From: Bordetella genomosp. 4
GTDB taxonomy: Bacteria > Pseudomonadota > Gammaproteobacteria > Burkholderiales > Burkholderiaceae_B
Reading direction: 5' to 3'
DNA: 64,000 nucleotides
Assembly: GCF_002261185.1 (NCBI RefSeq)
Contig: NZ_NEVQ01000017.1
Span: forward strand, 62,001 to 126,000
Position 1 is the first letter of the stretch; each line of letters starts with the position of its first letter. The position numbers and the translations under genes are program-made. Below are positions 36,987 through 44,981 of this stretch, in pieces. A model generated the notes under the pieces. It saw only the letters and a list, made by a program, of their open reading frames with translations. It searched no databases and was not told where the DNA came from.

Positions 36987-37830
36987 GCAAATACCTCGCA
37001 CCACGGCGGCCCAACGCCGCAATCACAACAACGCAGAGCATGACCGAGGCCAACAACACAATGGACGCCACCGCGGCCAGAGGCCAGTTGTAGACCACCA
37101 GCGATTGCTGCCAAATCACCAAGGGCAAATAAACCAGGCGGTTGCCGCCGATGATGGATTGCGAGATAAATGCCGTGGCCGAGCTGGCAAAGACCAACGT
37201 ACAACCGGCGACCAATCCTGGAATCGACAGCGGCAACACCACTTTGAACAACGTCCGCCAGCGTGATGCCCCCAGCGCCACAGAGGCATCAATCAAATTG
37301 CGGTCCATGCGAGCCATCACGCTGATCAGGGGCAACAACATCATCGGCATCTCGATCTGGGTCAGCGACAAGATCAATCCCAGCTCGGTCTGCAGCAGGC
37401 GCAACGGCGTGGGACTCAAGCCCAACGCCATGACGGCCTGATTGATGACGCCTTCATTTCCCAGAATGACGATCCAGGCAAAAGTGCGCACCACTACCGA
37501 CAACAGCACCGGCATGATGATGATGAACAACATCAATCGCCGCCATCGTTCGTTGGACTGCATGTAGACCACCGCCAGGGGATAGCCTATCAACAACGTC
37601 GCGCAAACCGTCATGACGCCCAGCTTGAGCGTATCCAGCGTGACCTTCCAGTAAAAGCGATCCGCGAGGAATTTGGTCCAGGTCGCCACACCCAGCCGAG
37701 TCAGGCCATCGTCTTCGTACATGCTGGTGGCCGCCAGCATCAATAACGGCGCCGCGAAAAAGACCATGAAGGCGAGTGTCAGCGGCACTGCCAACGGCCA
37801 ACGTCCCGGCGAAATGGCGGCATTGTTCAA
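36979..37830 (-). CDS. ABC transporter permease, PotB type
   Basis: A 283-residue six-span permease, first of the pair, with the EAA loop LIDASVALGASRWRTLFKVVLPLSIPG that docks on the ATPase. It overlaps the binding-protein gene by 4 nt (ATGA) upstream and the next permease by 8 nt downstream. Strict coupling of all three genes shows that they make one importer. Confidence 0.92.
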   Translation of the reverse strand: MNNAAISPGRWPLAVPLTLAFMVFFAAPLLMLAATSMYEDDGLTRLGVATWTKFLADRFYWKVTLDTLKLGVMTVCATLLIGYPLAVVYMQSNERWRRLMLFIIIMPVLLSVVVRTFAWIVILGNEGVINQAVMALGLSPTPLRLLQTELGLILSLTQIEMPMMLLPLISVMARMDRNLIDASVALGASRWRTLFKVVLPLSIPGLVAGCTLVFASSATAFISQSIIGGNRLVYLPLVIWQQSLVVYNWPLAAVASIVLLASVMLCVVVIAALGRRGARYLHV

Positions 37831-38858
37831 CGGGCGACTTCCCTGTTAAAGCGTTCAATCCATGCAGCACGCTGCGGATTGATCTGTGCCCAATCGTGTT
37901 GCACCATGTTCGACATCTCGGATAGGTTCTTGAGCGGCAGGGTATCGTCCAGTGTCACATCCGATGCGACAGGCGCCATGAAATAGGGCCCTTTCATCAA
38001 CTCGGTCTGCACCGGCGCAGAGAGCACGGTGTCAATGTATTGATAGGCGTTGTCGACCTGTTCCGCACCTTTGGCAATGTGCATGGTCGTAAAAAACGTA
38101 ATGACGCCGCTGGCCGGCCGCACGAACTCGATGTCAACGCCACGCGCTTTCAGTGTTCCGACCGTTTGCGTATTCGCATACATGATGTCGCACTGCCCCT
38201 GCTGGAACAGGCTGGGCATCGAGGCAGGCGCGCCGATGACCGCGATCTTGGGCAACACCTTTTTCAGTTCAGCGAAGAAGGGCTCTACGTCTATCCCTTT
38301 GGCGCCGAACGCTTTGGACATTTCCAGGATGGATACGGTGCCGAAGGTCGTCTGAAACCCGGTCAGCCCCAATCGCGACACGTAGGGGTCAGCGAATAAA
38401 TCGGCCCAGTCGGCGGGCGGTTTATCGAATTTCTTGGGGTTATACGCGATCCCCACAAATTGCGCGGCGACCGTCACACCATATTCATCGGCCATACCCG
38501 GCTGCAGCTTCGAGGCGTTGCTTAAGCGAGAGGGATCGAATTTTTCAAACAGCCCAGCCTCGATGGCTGTCACACGCGGGCCGGGATCGAGCAGGAACGT
38601 GTCGAACAGCGGATTGCCGCGCGCCGCGCGCGCCTTGGCAATCTGGTCCACCGCATACAGCGGCTGCATTTCCAGCGTCACCCCATGCGTCTTCTGCAGC
38701 GCAGGCGCCACGATAGAACGATAAGCCTCTTCCCAAGAGCCTGGGTAGACCGCGCCGACCACGGAACCCTTGGCATGCGCAATGCGAGGCAGTATTGCCA
38801 ACGCACTCAATGATGCAGCACCAGCCAGCAGTTGACGGCGAACGGGATCATGCTTCAT
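37827..38858 (-). CDS. ABC transporter periplasmic substrate-binding protein (PotD-like)
   Basis: A 343-residue binding protein with a twin-arginine-like or Sec leader (MKHDPVRRQLLAGAASLSALA, cleavage near AHA) and the polyamine/iron-type fold (VVGAVYPGSWEEAYRSIVAPA, QCDIMYANTQTVGTLKARG, WIERFNREVAR at the end). AAGGA lies 6 nt before the ATG at 38858. It lacks enough recognisable polyamine-site residues to name the ligand; gene context favours a ureide. Confidence 0.88.
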   Translation of the reverse strand: MKHDPVRRQLLAGAASLSALAILPRIAHAKGSVVGAVYPGSWEEAYRSIVAPALQKTHGVTLEMQPLYAVDQIAKARAARGNPLFDTFLLDPGPRVTAIEAGLFEKFDPSRLSNASKLQPGMADEYGVTVAAQFVGIAYNPKKFDKPPADWADLFADPYVSRLGLTGFQTTFGTVSILEMSKAFGAKGIDVEPFFAELKKVLPKIAVIGAPASMPSLFQQGQCDIMYANTQTVGTLKARGVDIEFVRPASGVITFFTTMHIAKGAEQVDNAYQYIDTVLSAPVQTELMKGPYFMAPVASDVTLDDTLPLKNLSEMSNMVQHDWAQINPQRAAWIERFNREVAR

Positions 38859-38868
38859 AGCGTTTCCT

Positions 38869-39954
38869 TCAGTTGACGTTAGAGGGCGACGAAAAAATCG
38901 ACGGCAGTGCATCTGGGCGCACGCCGCACCACGCCGCGCCCTGCGGGACGCGAACACCGCCCCTGCGCGTCGCGGAAATCTTGATAGCGACCTGATTTCG
39001 CGTCATCACTTGATGCACAACGCTAGGTCCCAACGGCAGGCTCAGCGTGACATCCACCGGCCAGCGCCCTGCCCCGTCCTGTTCATAGAGATTGAGATGC
39101 TCTGGCCGCAACGACACCATCACACGCTGATCCGCAGCAAAATCCCCCGTTGAAGGAACGACAATGCTGCCACCCGCGTCGAGCGCCACGCACACCCCCG
39201 CCCCGTCCATCGCCGACACCCGGCCCTCCAGCAAATTGGTGGTGCCGATGAAACTGTTCACGAACAAGGTATCGGGACGATCGTAAATGTCCACCGGCGT
39301 TCCCAGCTGCTCGACACGCCCCTGGTTCATGATCGCGATACGATCAGCCACGCTCATCGCTTCCTCTTGGTCATGCGTGACCAGGATGGCAGTCAACCCG
39401 AGCTGGCGCTGCAGGCGCTTGATCTCGATCTGCATATCCAATCGCAGATTCTTGTCGAGTGCACTGAAAGGCTCATCCAACAGGAGAATACGCGGCTCGG
39501 TTGCAATGGCGCGAGCCAGCGCGACGCGTTGCTGTTGTCCTCCCGACAACTGACGTGGGTAACGCTGCGCCATATGCGGCAGCTGCACCGCCTCCAGACA
39601 CTCCTGAACGCGGCGCGCGACATCGACACGCCGACGGCCACGCGCATCCAGACCGTAGGCTACGTTCTGCGCCACAGTCATGTGCGGGAACAACGCATAG
39701 TTCTGAAACACGATACCGATATCGCGTCGATTCGGCTGCAGATCGTCAATCGATCTGCCGTCCACCCGGACCTTGCCCTGTGTCTGCTTGACAAAGCCTG
39801 CCACGATGCGCAGCAACGTGGTTTTGCCACACCCCGATGGCCCCAGCAGCGCTAGCACTTCTCCCGGCTCGACTGAAAGATCAACCTGGTCAACGGCCAG
39901 AAAACCGCCATATCGATGACTTACGGATTCAATGTCCAACGAGTGCTTGTTCAT
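38869..39954 (-). CDS. ABC transporter ATPase, PotA-like with TOBE domain
   Basis: A 361-residue nucleotide-binding subunit: Walker A GPSGCGKTT (38-46), signature LSGGQQQR (136-143), Walker B LLLDEP (157-162), H-loop THDQEEAM, and a C-terminal TOBE region (from about 270). First gene of the unit ATPase, binding protein, two permeases, allA, puuE, all within 5.3 kb. The 285 bp upstream (39955-40239) contain no convincing gene; a short hydrophobic frame there on the minus strand has no support. Confidence 0.95.
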   Translation of the reverse strand: MNKHSLDIESVSHRYGGFLAVDQVDLSVEPGEVLALLGPSGCGKTTLLRIVAGFVKQTQGKVRVDGRSIDDLQPNRRDIGIVFQNYALFPHMTVAQNVAYGLDARGRRRVDVARRVQECLEAVQLPHMAQRYPRQLSGGQQQRVALARAIATEPRILLLDEPFSALDKNLRLDMQIEIKRLQRQLGLTAILVTHDQEEAMSVADRIAIMNQGRVEQLGTPVDIYDRPDTLFVNSFIGTTNLLEGRVSAMDGAGVCVALDAGGSIVVPSTGDFAADQRVMVSLRPEHLNLYEQDGAGRWPVDVTLSLPLGPSVVHQVMTRNQVAIKISATRRGGVRVPQGAAWCGVRPDALPSIFSSPSNVN

Positions 39955-40239
39955 CGTGTGCGTACACCGTCCTCTTCATGTTTCCGCGTGCGCGGTAGAC
40001 CATCGAGCCTAGGAACCCTATGCAAGGTTCGTGCCAACTCGTGGCAACACAAAAACGAAAACGGCGATGAACATGCTGACGGCCGCATGAATACTGGCCA
40101 TTAGCCCGACATGAATACCTGCTGGGATACCGGAATTGCGCCAGGGAATGGGCCTGGAATCACCCTCACTGCGCCAACAGGGCGAACGGCTGCTGCCCTG
40201 CCTTGGTGCAGGGGACTTCAATCTGGTGCGAAGGAAACC

Positions 40240-41136
40240 TCAGGCGCGTCGCGGTTTGGCAGGTCTCGTTTCCCGCCACGCAATGTACAGGCCGCTGCCG
40301 ACAATAAACGCTGCGCCGAGATAGTCGGGCAACTCGGGAACGTCCTGCCACACAAACCAGCCGAGCAGCGATGCCCACAGCAGGCCTGTGTAATCAAATG
40401 GCGCGACCACCGAGGCCGGGCCGATGCGAAACCCTTGGGTAATAAAGGTCAGGCCCAACGTGCTGAACAGCGCAATGCCTGCAAAATAAGGCCAGTGCGA
40501 CCACTCCGGCGGCGTCCAGAATGCGGGAACAGCGACTGCGCTACAGACCAACTGGCCCAGCACGATATACAGCATCGTCGTCAGCATGCTCTCGGCCGCG
40601 CCTATCGCTCTGGCCGTCAACATCATGACGGCATACAGAGCGGCAGTCGCCAGCGGCAAGAGCGCCGCCATCTGAAAACTTGCGGCGCCGGGCCGTACGA
40701 TAACCAGTACACCGGCAAACCCGGCCGCCACTGCCAGCCAGCGCCGCCCGTCCACGGGCTCCTTTAGCACAAGCACAGATAGCGCGGTCACAAACAGCGG
40801 TGCCGAAAACGCGATGGCCGTAGCCTCCGCCAAAGGCAATGACTGCAGGCCCAGATAGAACATCGATGCCGAAATGATATTGAGCGCCCCACGCACCAGG
40901 TGCAGCCCAGGATGACGCGTACGCAAGGCTCGCCGCCCGCCCAGCGCCAGGACCAGCACCAAGACCACCGGCAATGCGATCGACGCACGCAGGAACAGAA
41001 TCTGCACTGGGCTGTAGTATTCCCCCACCCATTTGGCCAGCGCATCGCTGCACGTCAGGAACAGGATCCCTGCAGATACACAGGCGATACCGGCTAATGG
41101 CGTAGCGTTGGACGAAGGACGGGGAGAGAACGGCAT
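40240..41136 (-). CDS. EamA/DMT family transporter
   Basis: A 298-residue drug/metabolite transporter with ten predicted spans in two EamA repeats (repeat 1 ends SLPLAEATAIAFSAPLFVTALSVLVLKEPV; repeat 2 ends GPASVVAPFDYTGLLWASLLGWFVWQDVP). Probably exports a metabolite; substrate unknown. Divergent from the metallohydrolase gene at 41328, sharing a 191-bp spacer that contains inverted repeats. Confidence 0.9.
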   Translation of the reverse strand: MPFSPRPSSNATPLAGIACVSAGILFLTCSDALAKWVGEYYSPVQILFLRASIALPVVLVLVLALGGRRALRTRHPGLHLVRGALNIISASMFYLGLQSLPLAEATAIAFSAPLFVTALSVLVLKEPVDGRRWLAVAAGFAGVLVIVRPGAASFQMAALLPLATAALYAVMMLTARAIGAAESMLTTMLYIVLGQLVCSAVAVPAFWTPPEWSHWPYFAGIALFSTLGLTFITQGFRIGPASVVAPFDYTGLLWASLLGWFVWQDVPELPDYLGAAFIVGSGLYIAWRETRPAKPRRA

Positions 41137-41268
41137 GGAGACTGCTCTGAATTATGGTGACAAAACCCCATGATAGGGCAAGCACGCGGAATAAGGCTTG
41201 CCGCGCCGCGAAAATCCGCCCTGTCGGCCGGCCAGCTATTGCCCGCCGCGAAGAGCAGATAGCCACGC

Positions 41269-41312
41269 ATACAGATACAATCCCTGTATACGTCCAGTAC
41301 AGTTGAATTCAA
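41269..41312. promoter_or_regulatory. Two dyads before the metallohydrolase gene
   Basis: ATACAG (41269-41274) and CTGTAT (41284-41289) form an exact inverted repeat with 9-nt spacer, and TTGAATTCAA (41303-41312) is a perfect 10-bp palindrome 15 nt before the ATG of the ETHE1-like gene. Both are placed where a repressor would act. The cognate regulator is not adjacent. Confidence 0.45.
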
Positions 41313-41327
41313 TCGGCAGATATTGCT

Positions 41328-42251
41328 ATGGATACCGCACAGGATATCGCGATCTCGATCGTGCAACGCACGCTACGCGGCGAGTTGCAGCGGCCGGACG
41401 TGCATACTTTTTTCGACCCCGACACCTTTACTGCCAGCCACATCGTGCGCGACCCCGGCGGCAATGCCTGCGCCATCATCGACAGTGTCCTGGATTTCGA
41501 CTATGCCAGCGGCCGCACGGCCGAAACTTCGGCAATGCGGATGGCTGCCCATGTCCAGGAACACCATCTGCAAACGCAGTGGGTGCTGGAGACCCACGCC
41601 CACGCTGACCACCTTTCCGCGGCGCCGCTGTTGATTGAACAGTTGGGCGGGAGGCTGGCCATCGGCAAACACATCACCACCGTCCAGAATGTCTTTGGAA
41701 AGATCTTCAACGCCGGCACCGAATTTGCTCGTGATGGCCGGCAGTTCGACCGATTATTCGAGGACGGAGATCAATTCCAGATCGGCGAGCTACAGGGAAT
41801 CGCCCTGCATGTGCCCGGCCATACTCCTGCGTGCATGGCCTATGTGATTGGCGACACGGTGTTCACGGGCGATACGCTGTTCATGCCGGATTACGGCACG
41901 GCACGCTGCGATTTTCCAGGTGGCGACGCAACGACGCTCTATCGATCCATTCAGCGCTTATTGGCGTTGCCGGACGCCACACGGGTATTTGTCTGTCACG
42001 ATTACAAGGCCCCGGGACGCGATGAGTATGCCTGGGAAACCACGATCGCCGATCAACGTCGCGCCAATATCCATGTGCATGCGGGCGTTGACGAACAGAC
42101 ATTTGTAGCAATGCGCGAAAAGCGCGACGCCACGCTGTCCATGCCCAAGCTCATTATCCCGTCTATTCAGGTCAACATGTGTGCAGGACGGTTGCCCGAA
42201 CCGGAAGACAATGGGGTGAGGTATCTGAAGCTGCCACTGAATACGCTGTGA
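41328..42251 (+). CDS. MBL-fold metallohydrolase, ETHE1/persulfide-dioxygenase-like
   Basis: A 307-residue metallo-beta-lactamase-fold protein. THAHADH at 89-95 is the first metal motif, PGHTPACMAY (about 164-173) and GDTLF the following ones, and VCHDY supplies the last His; this layout fits the glyoxalase II/ETHE1 branch, and similar proteins (Blh type) detoxify sulfide by oxidising glutathione persulfide. Typical ETHE1 is about 245 residues; the extra C-terminal segment (SMPKLIIPSIQVNMCAGRLPEPEDNGVRYLKLPLN) is common in the bacterial Blh group. No rhodanese or SQR gene lies next to it. Confidence 0.85.
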   Translation: MDTAQDIAISIVQRTLRGELQRPDVHTFFDPDTFTASHIVRDPGGNACAIIDSVLDFDYASGRTAETSAMRMAAHVQEHHLQTQWVLETHAHADHLSAAPLLIEQLGGRLAIGKHITTVQNVFGKIFNAGTEFARDGRQFDRLFEDGDQFQIGELQGIALHVPGHTPACMAYVIGDTVFTGDTLFMPDYGTARCDFPGGDATTLYRSIQRLLALPDATRVFVCHDYKAPGRDEYAWETTIADQRRANIHVHAGVDEQTFVAMREKRDATLSMPKLIIPSIQVNMCAGRLPEPEDNGVRYLKLPLNTL

Positions 42252-42310
42252 CGGACGGCCTGCACTGCCGCCCCACGTGCCAGTGAACGCAGCCAACGCG
42301 CCTGAGGACG

Positions 42311-43222
42311 CTAGAAATCAAGATTCCCGCGGTGGCTGTTTTTCTTGCGACGAGTGGATATCCAACACAGGATGGAGCCTGCACACACCATTGCGGCGCC
42401 TTGCCAGAATGATAGCGGCAGCGTAGTGCTGAGGATCAATGCCGACAGGACTGCCGACAGCACCGGCACAAAATATGACGCACCGGCCAGGATCGTGACA
42501 TGGCCGTGCAGGATACCGATGTTCCATGCTGCGTAGCCAAAGCCCATGGCAGCGCCGGCCAAGACCAGGTAAAGCAGCGCGTGCGTATCGAGGTTCATCT
42601 GCCCGCCGCCCCCGATCAGGTATTTGATCCAGAGCACCAATGCGGTGAGAATGAAAAACAGCGTGATGCCGTTGGCTCCTTTGGCAATACGCGCGGTGAT
42701 CGTGCAATAAGCTGCCCAGATGAGGGCGCCGGCAAAAGCCAGGCCATAGCTCAACGGGTTGTCCTGGACGTTGAACAGCATGCTCTCCAGATTCAGCCCT
42801 TCATCGCCGCCCAATACCCGGCAAATACCGAATATTGCCAACGCGAGGCCAGGCATGATCAGCCAACTGGCGCGATGCTTGTTGACCACAATAGCGGCCA
42901 ACATCGTCAAACTGGGCCATAGATAGTTGACCATGCTCGCCTCGATCGCTTGGCGGCTGTTGTTCGCATACCCGATCGATAGTGAAAAGCACAGCTCATA
43001 GGCTACAAACAGAATGCTGCCCCACACCAGGTAGCGCCGCGGAAACGAAGCGAGTCGTTTCAATCCCACGCTGAGCAAGAGAAAAACCGAAGCGACTGAA
43101 TAAATCGCGGCGGCCCCGCCTGTCGCCCCCAGGTTTTCGCTGACTCCCCGAATCAACCCGACCACCGCGCTCCATAGCAGGATGGCACCCACTCCAATCA
43201 GGGTGGCCTTGTTTTTGGTCAT
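42311..43222 (-). CDS. YddG-like aromatic amino-acid/DMT exporter
   Basis: A 303-residue ten-span DMT transporter whose N-terminus (KATLIGVGAILLWSAVVGLIRGVSE) and middle (YLWPSLTMLAAI) resemble YddG, an exporter of aromatic amino acids and methyl viologen. ATG 43222 is preferred to an ATG nine codons upstream; neither has a clear ribosome-binding site. Convergent with the metallohydrolase gene and divergent from the peptide-binding-protein gene. Confidence 0.85.
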   Translation of the reverse strand: MTKNKATLIGVGAILLWSAVVGLIRGVSENLGATGGAAAIYSVASVFLLLSVGLKRLASFPRRYLVWGSILFVAYELCFSLSIGYANNSRQAIEASMVNYLWPSLTMLAAIVVNKHRASWLIMPGLALAIFGICRVLGGDEGLNLESMLFNVQDNPLSYGLAFAGALIWAAYCTITARIAKGANGITLFFILTALVLWIKYLIGGGGQMNLDTHALLYLVLAGAAMGFGYAAWNIGILHGHVTILAGASYFVPVLSAVLSALILSTTLPLSFWQGAAMVCAGSILCWISTRRKKNSHRGNLDF

Positions 43223-43478
43223 GCGTGATCCCACGCGGGTCGATTCCATCGGGCTGACAATCTGTTGTCGTGAAAAGTGTCAATGATACCTACCGGCCCG
43301 TGGCACAGCGTCAAACAAACTGACGATATCGAGACGAGCCGGATCGCCAATCGACCTGCGGGAAATGCCTGGCCGAAGGAGCAGCAGTAGAATCGATTGA
43401 TCGGCGGCGCCACCGGCGGCTAATGCCCTCCGACGGATGCGCCGTTCCCCGTTTGCGATCACGACTAAAGGACCTTCC

Positions 43479-44981
43479 ATGCGCAGTCTCTGCCTCGCCC
43501 TCGCTGCAGCTGGCCTCTTTGCCAGCGCCGCTGCCACCGCCCAATCCACGATGCGTATCGGCCTGCAAGACGATCCCGATGTGCTGGATCCCGTCCACGC
43601 CCGCACCTTTGTTGGCCGCATTGTATTTGCCTCGCTCTGCGACAAGCTGGTGGATATCTCGCCCGACCTGAAAATCGTGCCGCAGTTGGCCGAGTCGTGG
43701 AAAACCAGCGACGACGGTTTGACGCTGACGTTCACGTTGCGCGAAAACGCCTTTTATCACGATGGCGCACCCATCGACGCCGCGTCGGTCAAGGCGAATC
43801 TGGATCGTGCCATGACGCTGCCCGATAGCAACCGCAAAAGCGAGCTCATCTCGGTCGCCAGCGTGGACGCCCCGGATGCCCGCACTGTTGTATTGCATCT
43901 GAAAGAACGCGACGCATCGCTGCTGTCGCAGCTCTCTGACCGAGCCGGCATGATGCTGTCGCCCGCCACTTTCGATAAAGAACCGGGCCGTCATCCCGTG
44001 TGCTCGGGGCCCTACAAGTTCAAGGAACGCGTGCAGAACGATCGTATCGTACTGGACCGCTTTGACAAGTATTGGGACAAGGACCACTACCATTTCGATC
44101 AGGTCGTCTTCACGCCCATGCCCGACACCACGGTGCGCTTGAACAACCTGCGCGCAGGCGGCCTGGACATCATTGAGCGGGTTGCGCCCAGTGACGCCGA
44201 GGCCGTGAAATCGGACTCGAATCTGCGATTGGCCCCCGTCACCGGCCTGGGTTATCAGGCTATCTCGGTCAACATCGCGAACGGCCCCCGTGCCGACAAC
44301 CCGTTGGCCAAAGACAAGCGCGTACGCCAGGCGCTGGATTTGGCGATTGACCGCGACGTGATCAACCAAGTGGTGGGCGAGGGTATGTTCCAACCTGCTT
44401 ATCAACCCTTTCCGCCGGCCAGCTTTGCCTATGACAAAAGCGTAGAGCGCACCGGACGCGACCCAAAGAAAGCGCAAGAGCTGCTCAAGCAAGCCGGCTA
44501 CGATCGCGTCAAGTTCGAATTGACCTTTGGCAATAACACCACTATGCAGCAGGTGTTTGAGCTGGTGCAGGCGATGGGCTCCGAGGCCGGTTTTGATATT
44601 TCGCTGAAGCCTCTGGAGTTCGCATCGCTGCAATCGGCACTGCCTCAAGGCGATTTTCAAGTGGGCCAGACAGGCTGGTCGGGCCGCGTTGATCCCAGCG
44701 GCAATATTTACCAGTACATCACGTGCAAGGGCACGTTGAACGATGGCAAGTACTGCGACGCCGATATGGACAAATTGATGAACGAAGCGCGCAGCATTGC
44801 CGACGAATCAAAACGCCGCGAGCTCTATGCGCAAGCCATGCAGAAGATGCAGGAAGACGATCCTCGTATCTATCTGTTCTATCTGCCCTGGATTTTCGGC
44901 ACGCAAGCCAAGGTCCAAGGCTTTGTGCCCTACCCTGACGGCCTCATCCGCCTGAAGGACGTGACGGTGGCGGCAAAATGA
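43479..44981 (+). CDS. Peptide/glutathione-type ABC substrate-binding protein (SBP family 5)
   Basis: A 500-residue periplasmic binding protein of the DppA/GsiB group: signal peptide (MRSLCLALAAAGLFASAAATAQ), AESWKTSDDGLTLTFTLRENAFYHDG, and NPLAKDKRVRQALDLAIDRD. AAGGA lies 6 nt before ATG 43479. It overlaps the gamma-glutamyltransferase gene by 4 nt. That coupling suggests that it binds glutathione or gamma-glutamyl peptides. No permease or ATPase genes follow, so it must borrow a transporter encoded elsewhere or act as an orphan receptor. Confidence 0.92.
   Translation: MRSLCLALAAAGLFASAAATAQSTMRIGLQDDPDVLDPVHARTFVGRIVFASLCDKLVDISPDLKIVPQLAESWKTSDDGLTLTFTLRENAFYHDGAPIDAASVKANLDRAMTLPDSNRKSELISVASVDAPDARTVVLHLKERDASLLSQLSDRAGMMLSPATFDKEPGRHPVCSGPYKFKERVQNDRIVLDRFDKYWDKDHYHFDQVVFTPMPDTTVRLNNLRAGGLDIIERVAPSDAEAVKSDSNLRLAPVTGLGYQAISVNIANGPRADNPLAKDKRVRQALDLAIDRDVINQVVGEGMFQPAYQPFPPASFAYDKSVERTGRDPKKAQELLKQAGYDRVKFELTFGNNTTMQQVFELVQAMGSEAGFDISLKPLEFASLQSALPQGDFQVGQTGWSGRVDPSGNIYQYITCKGTLNDGKYCDADMDKLMNEARSIADESKRRELYAQAMQKMQEDDPRIYLFYLPWIFGTQAKVQGFVPYPDGLIRLKDVTVAAK

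Noticed and set aside
40018-40221. 67-codon partly hydrophobic frame (minus) upstream of the ABC ATPase
   Set aside because: No ribosome-binding site, no recognisable family and poor codon pattern; could be a gene remnant but cannot be supported.
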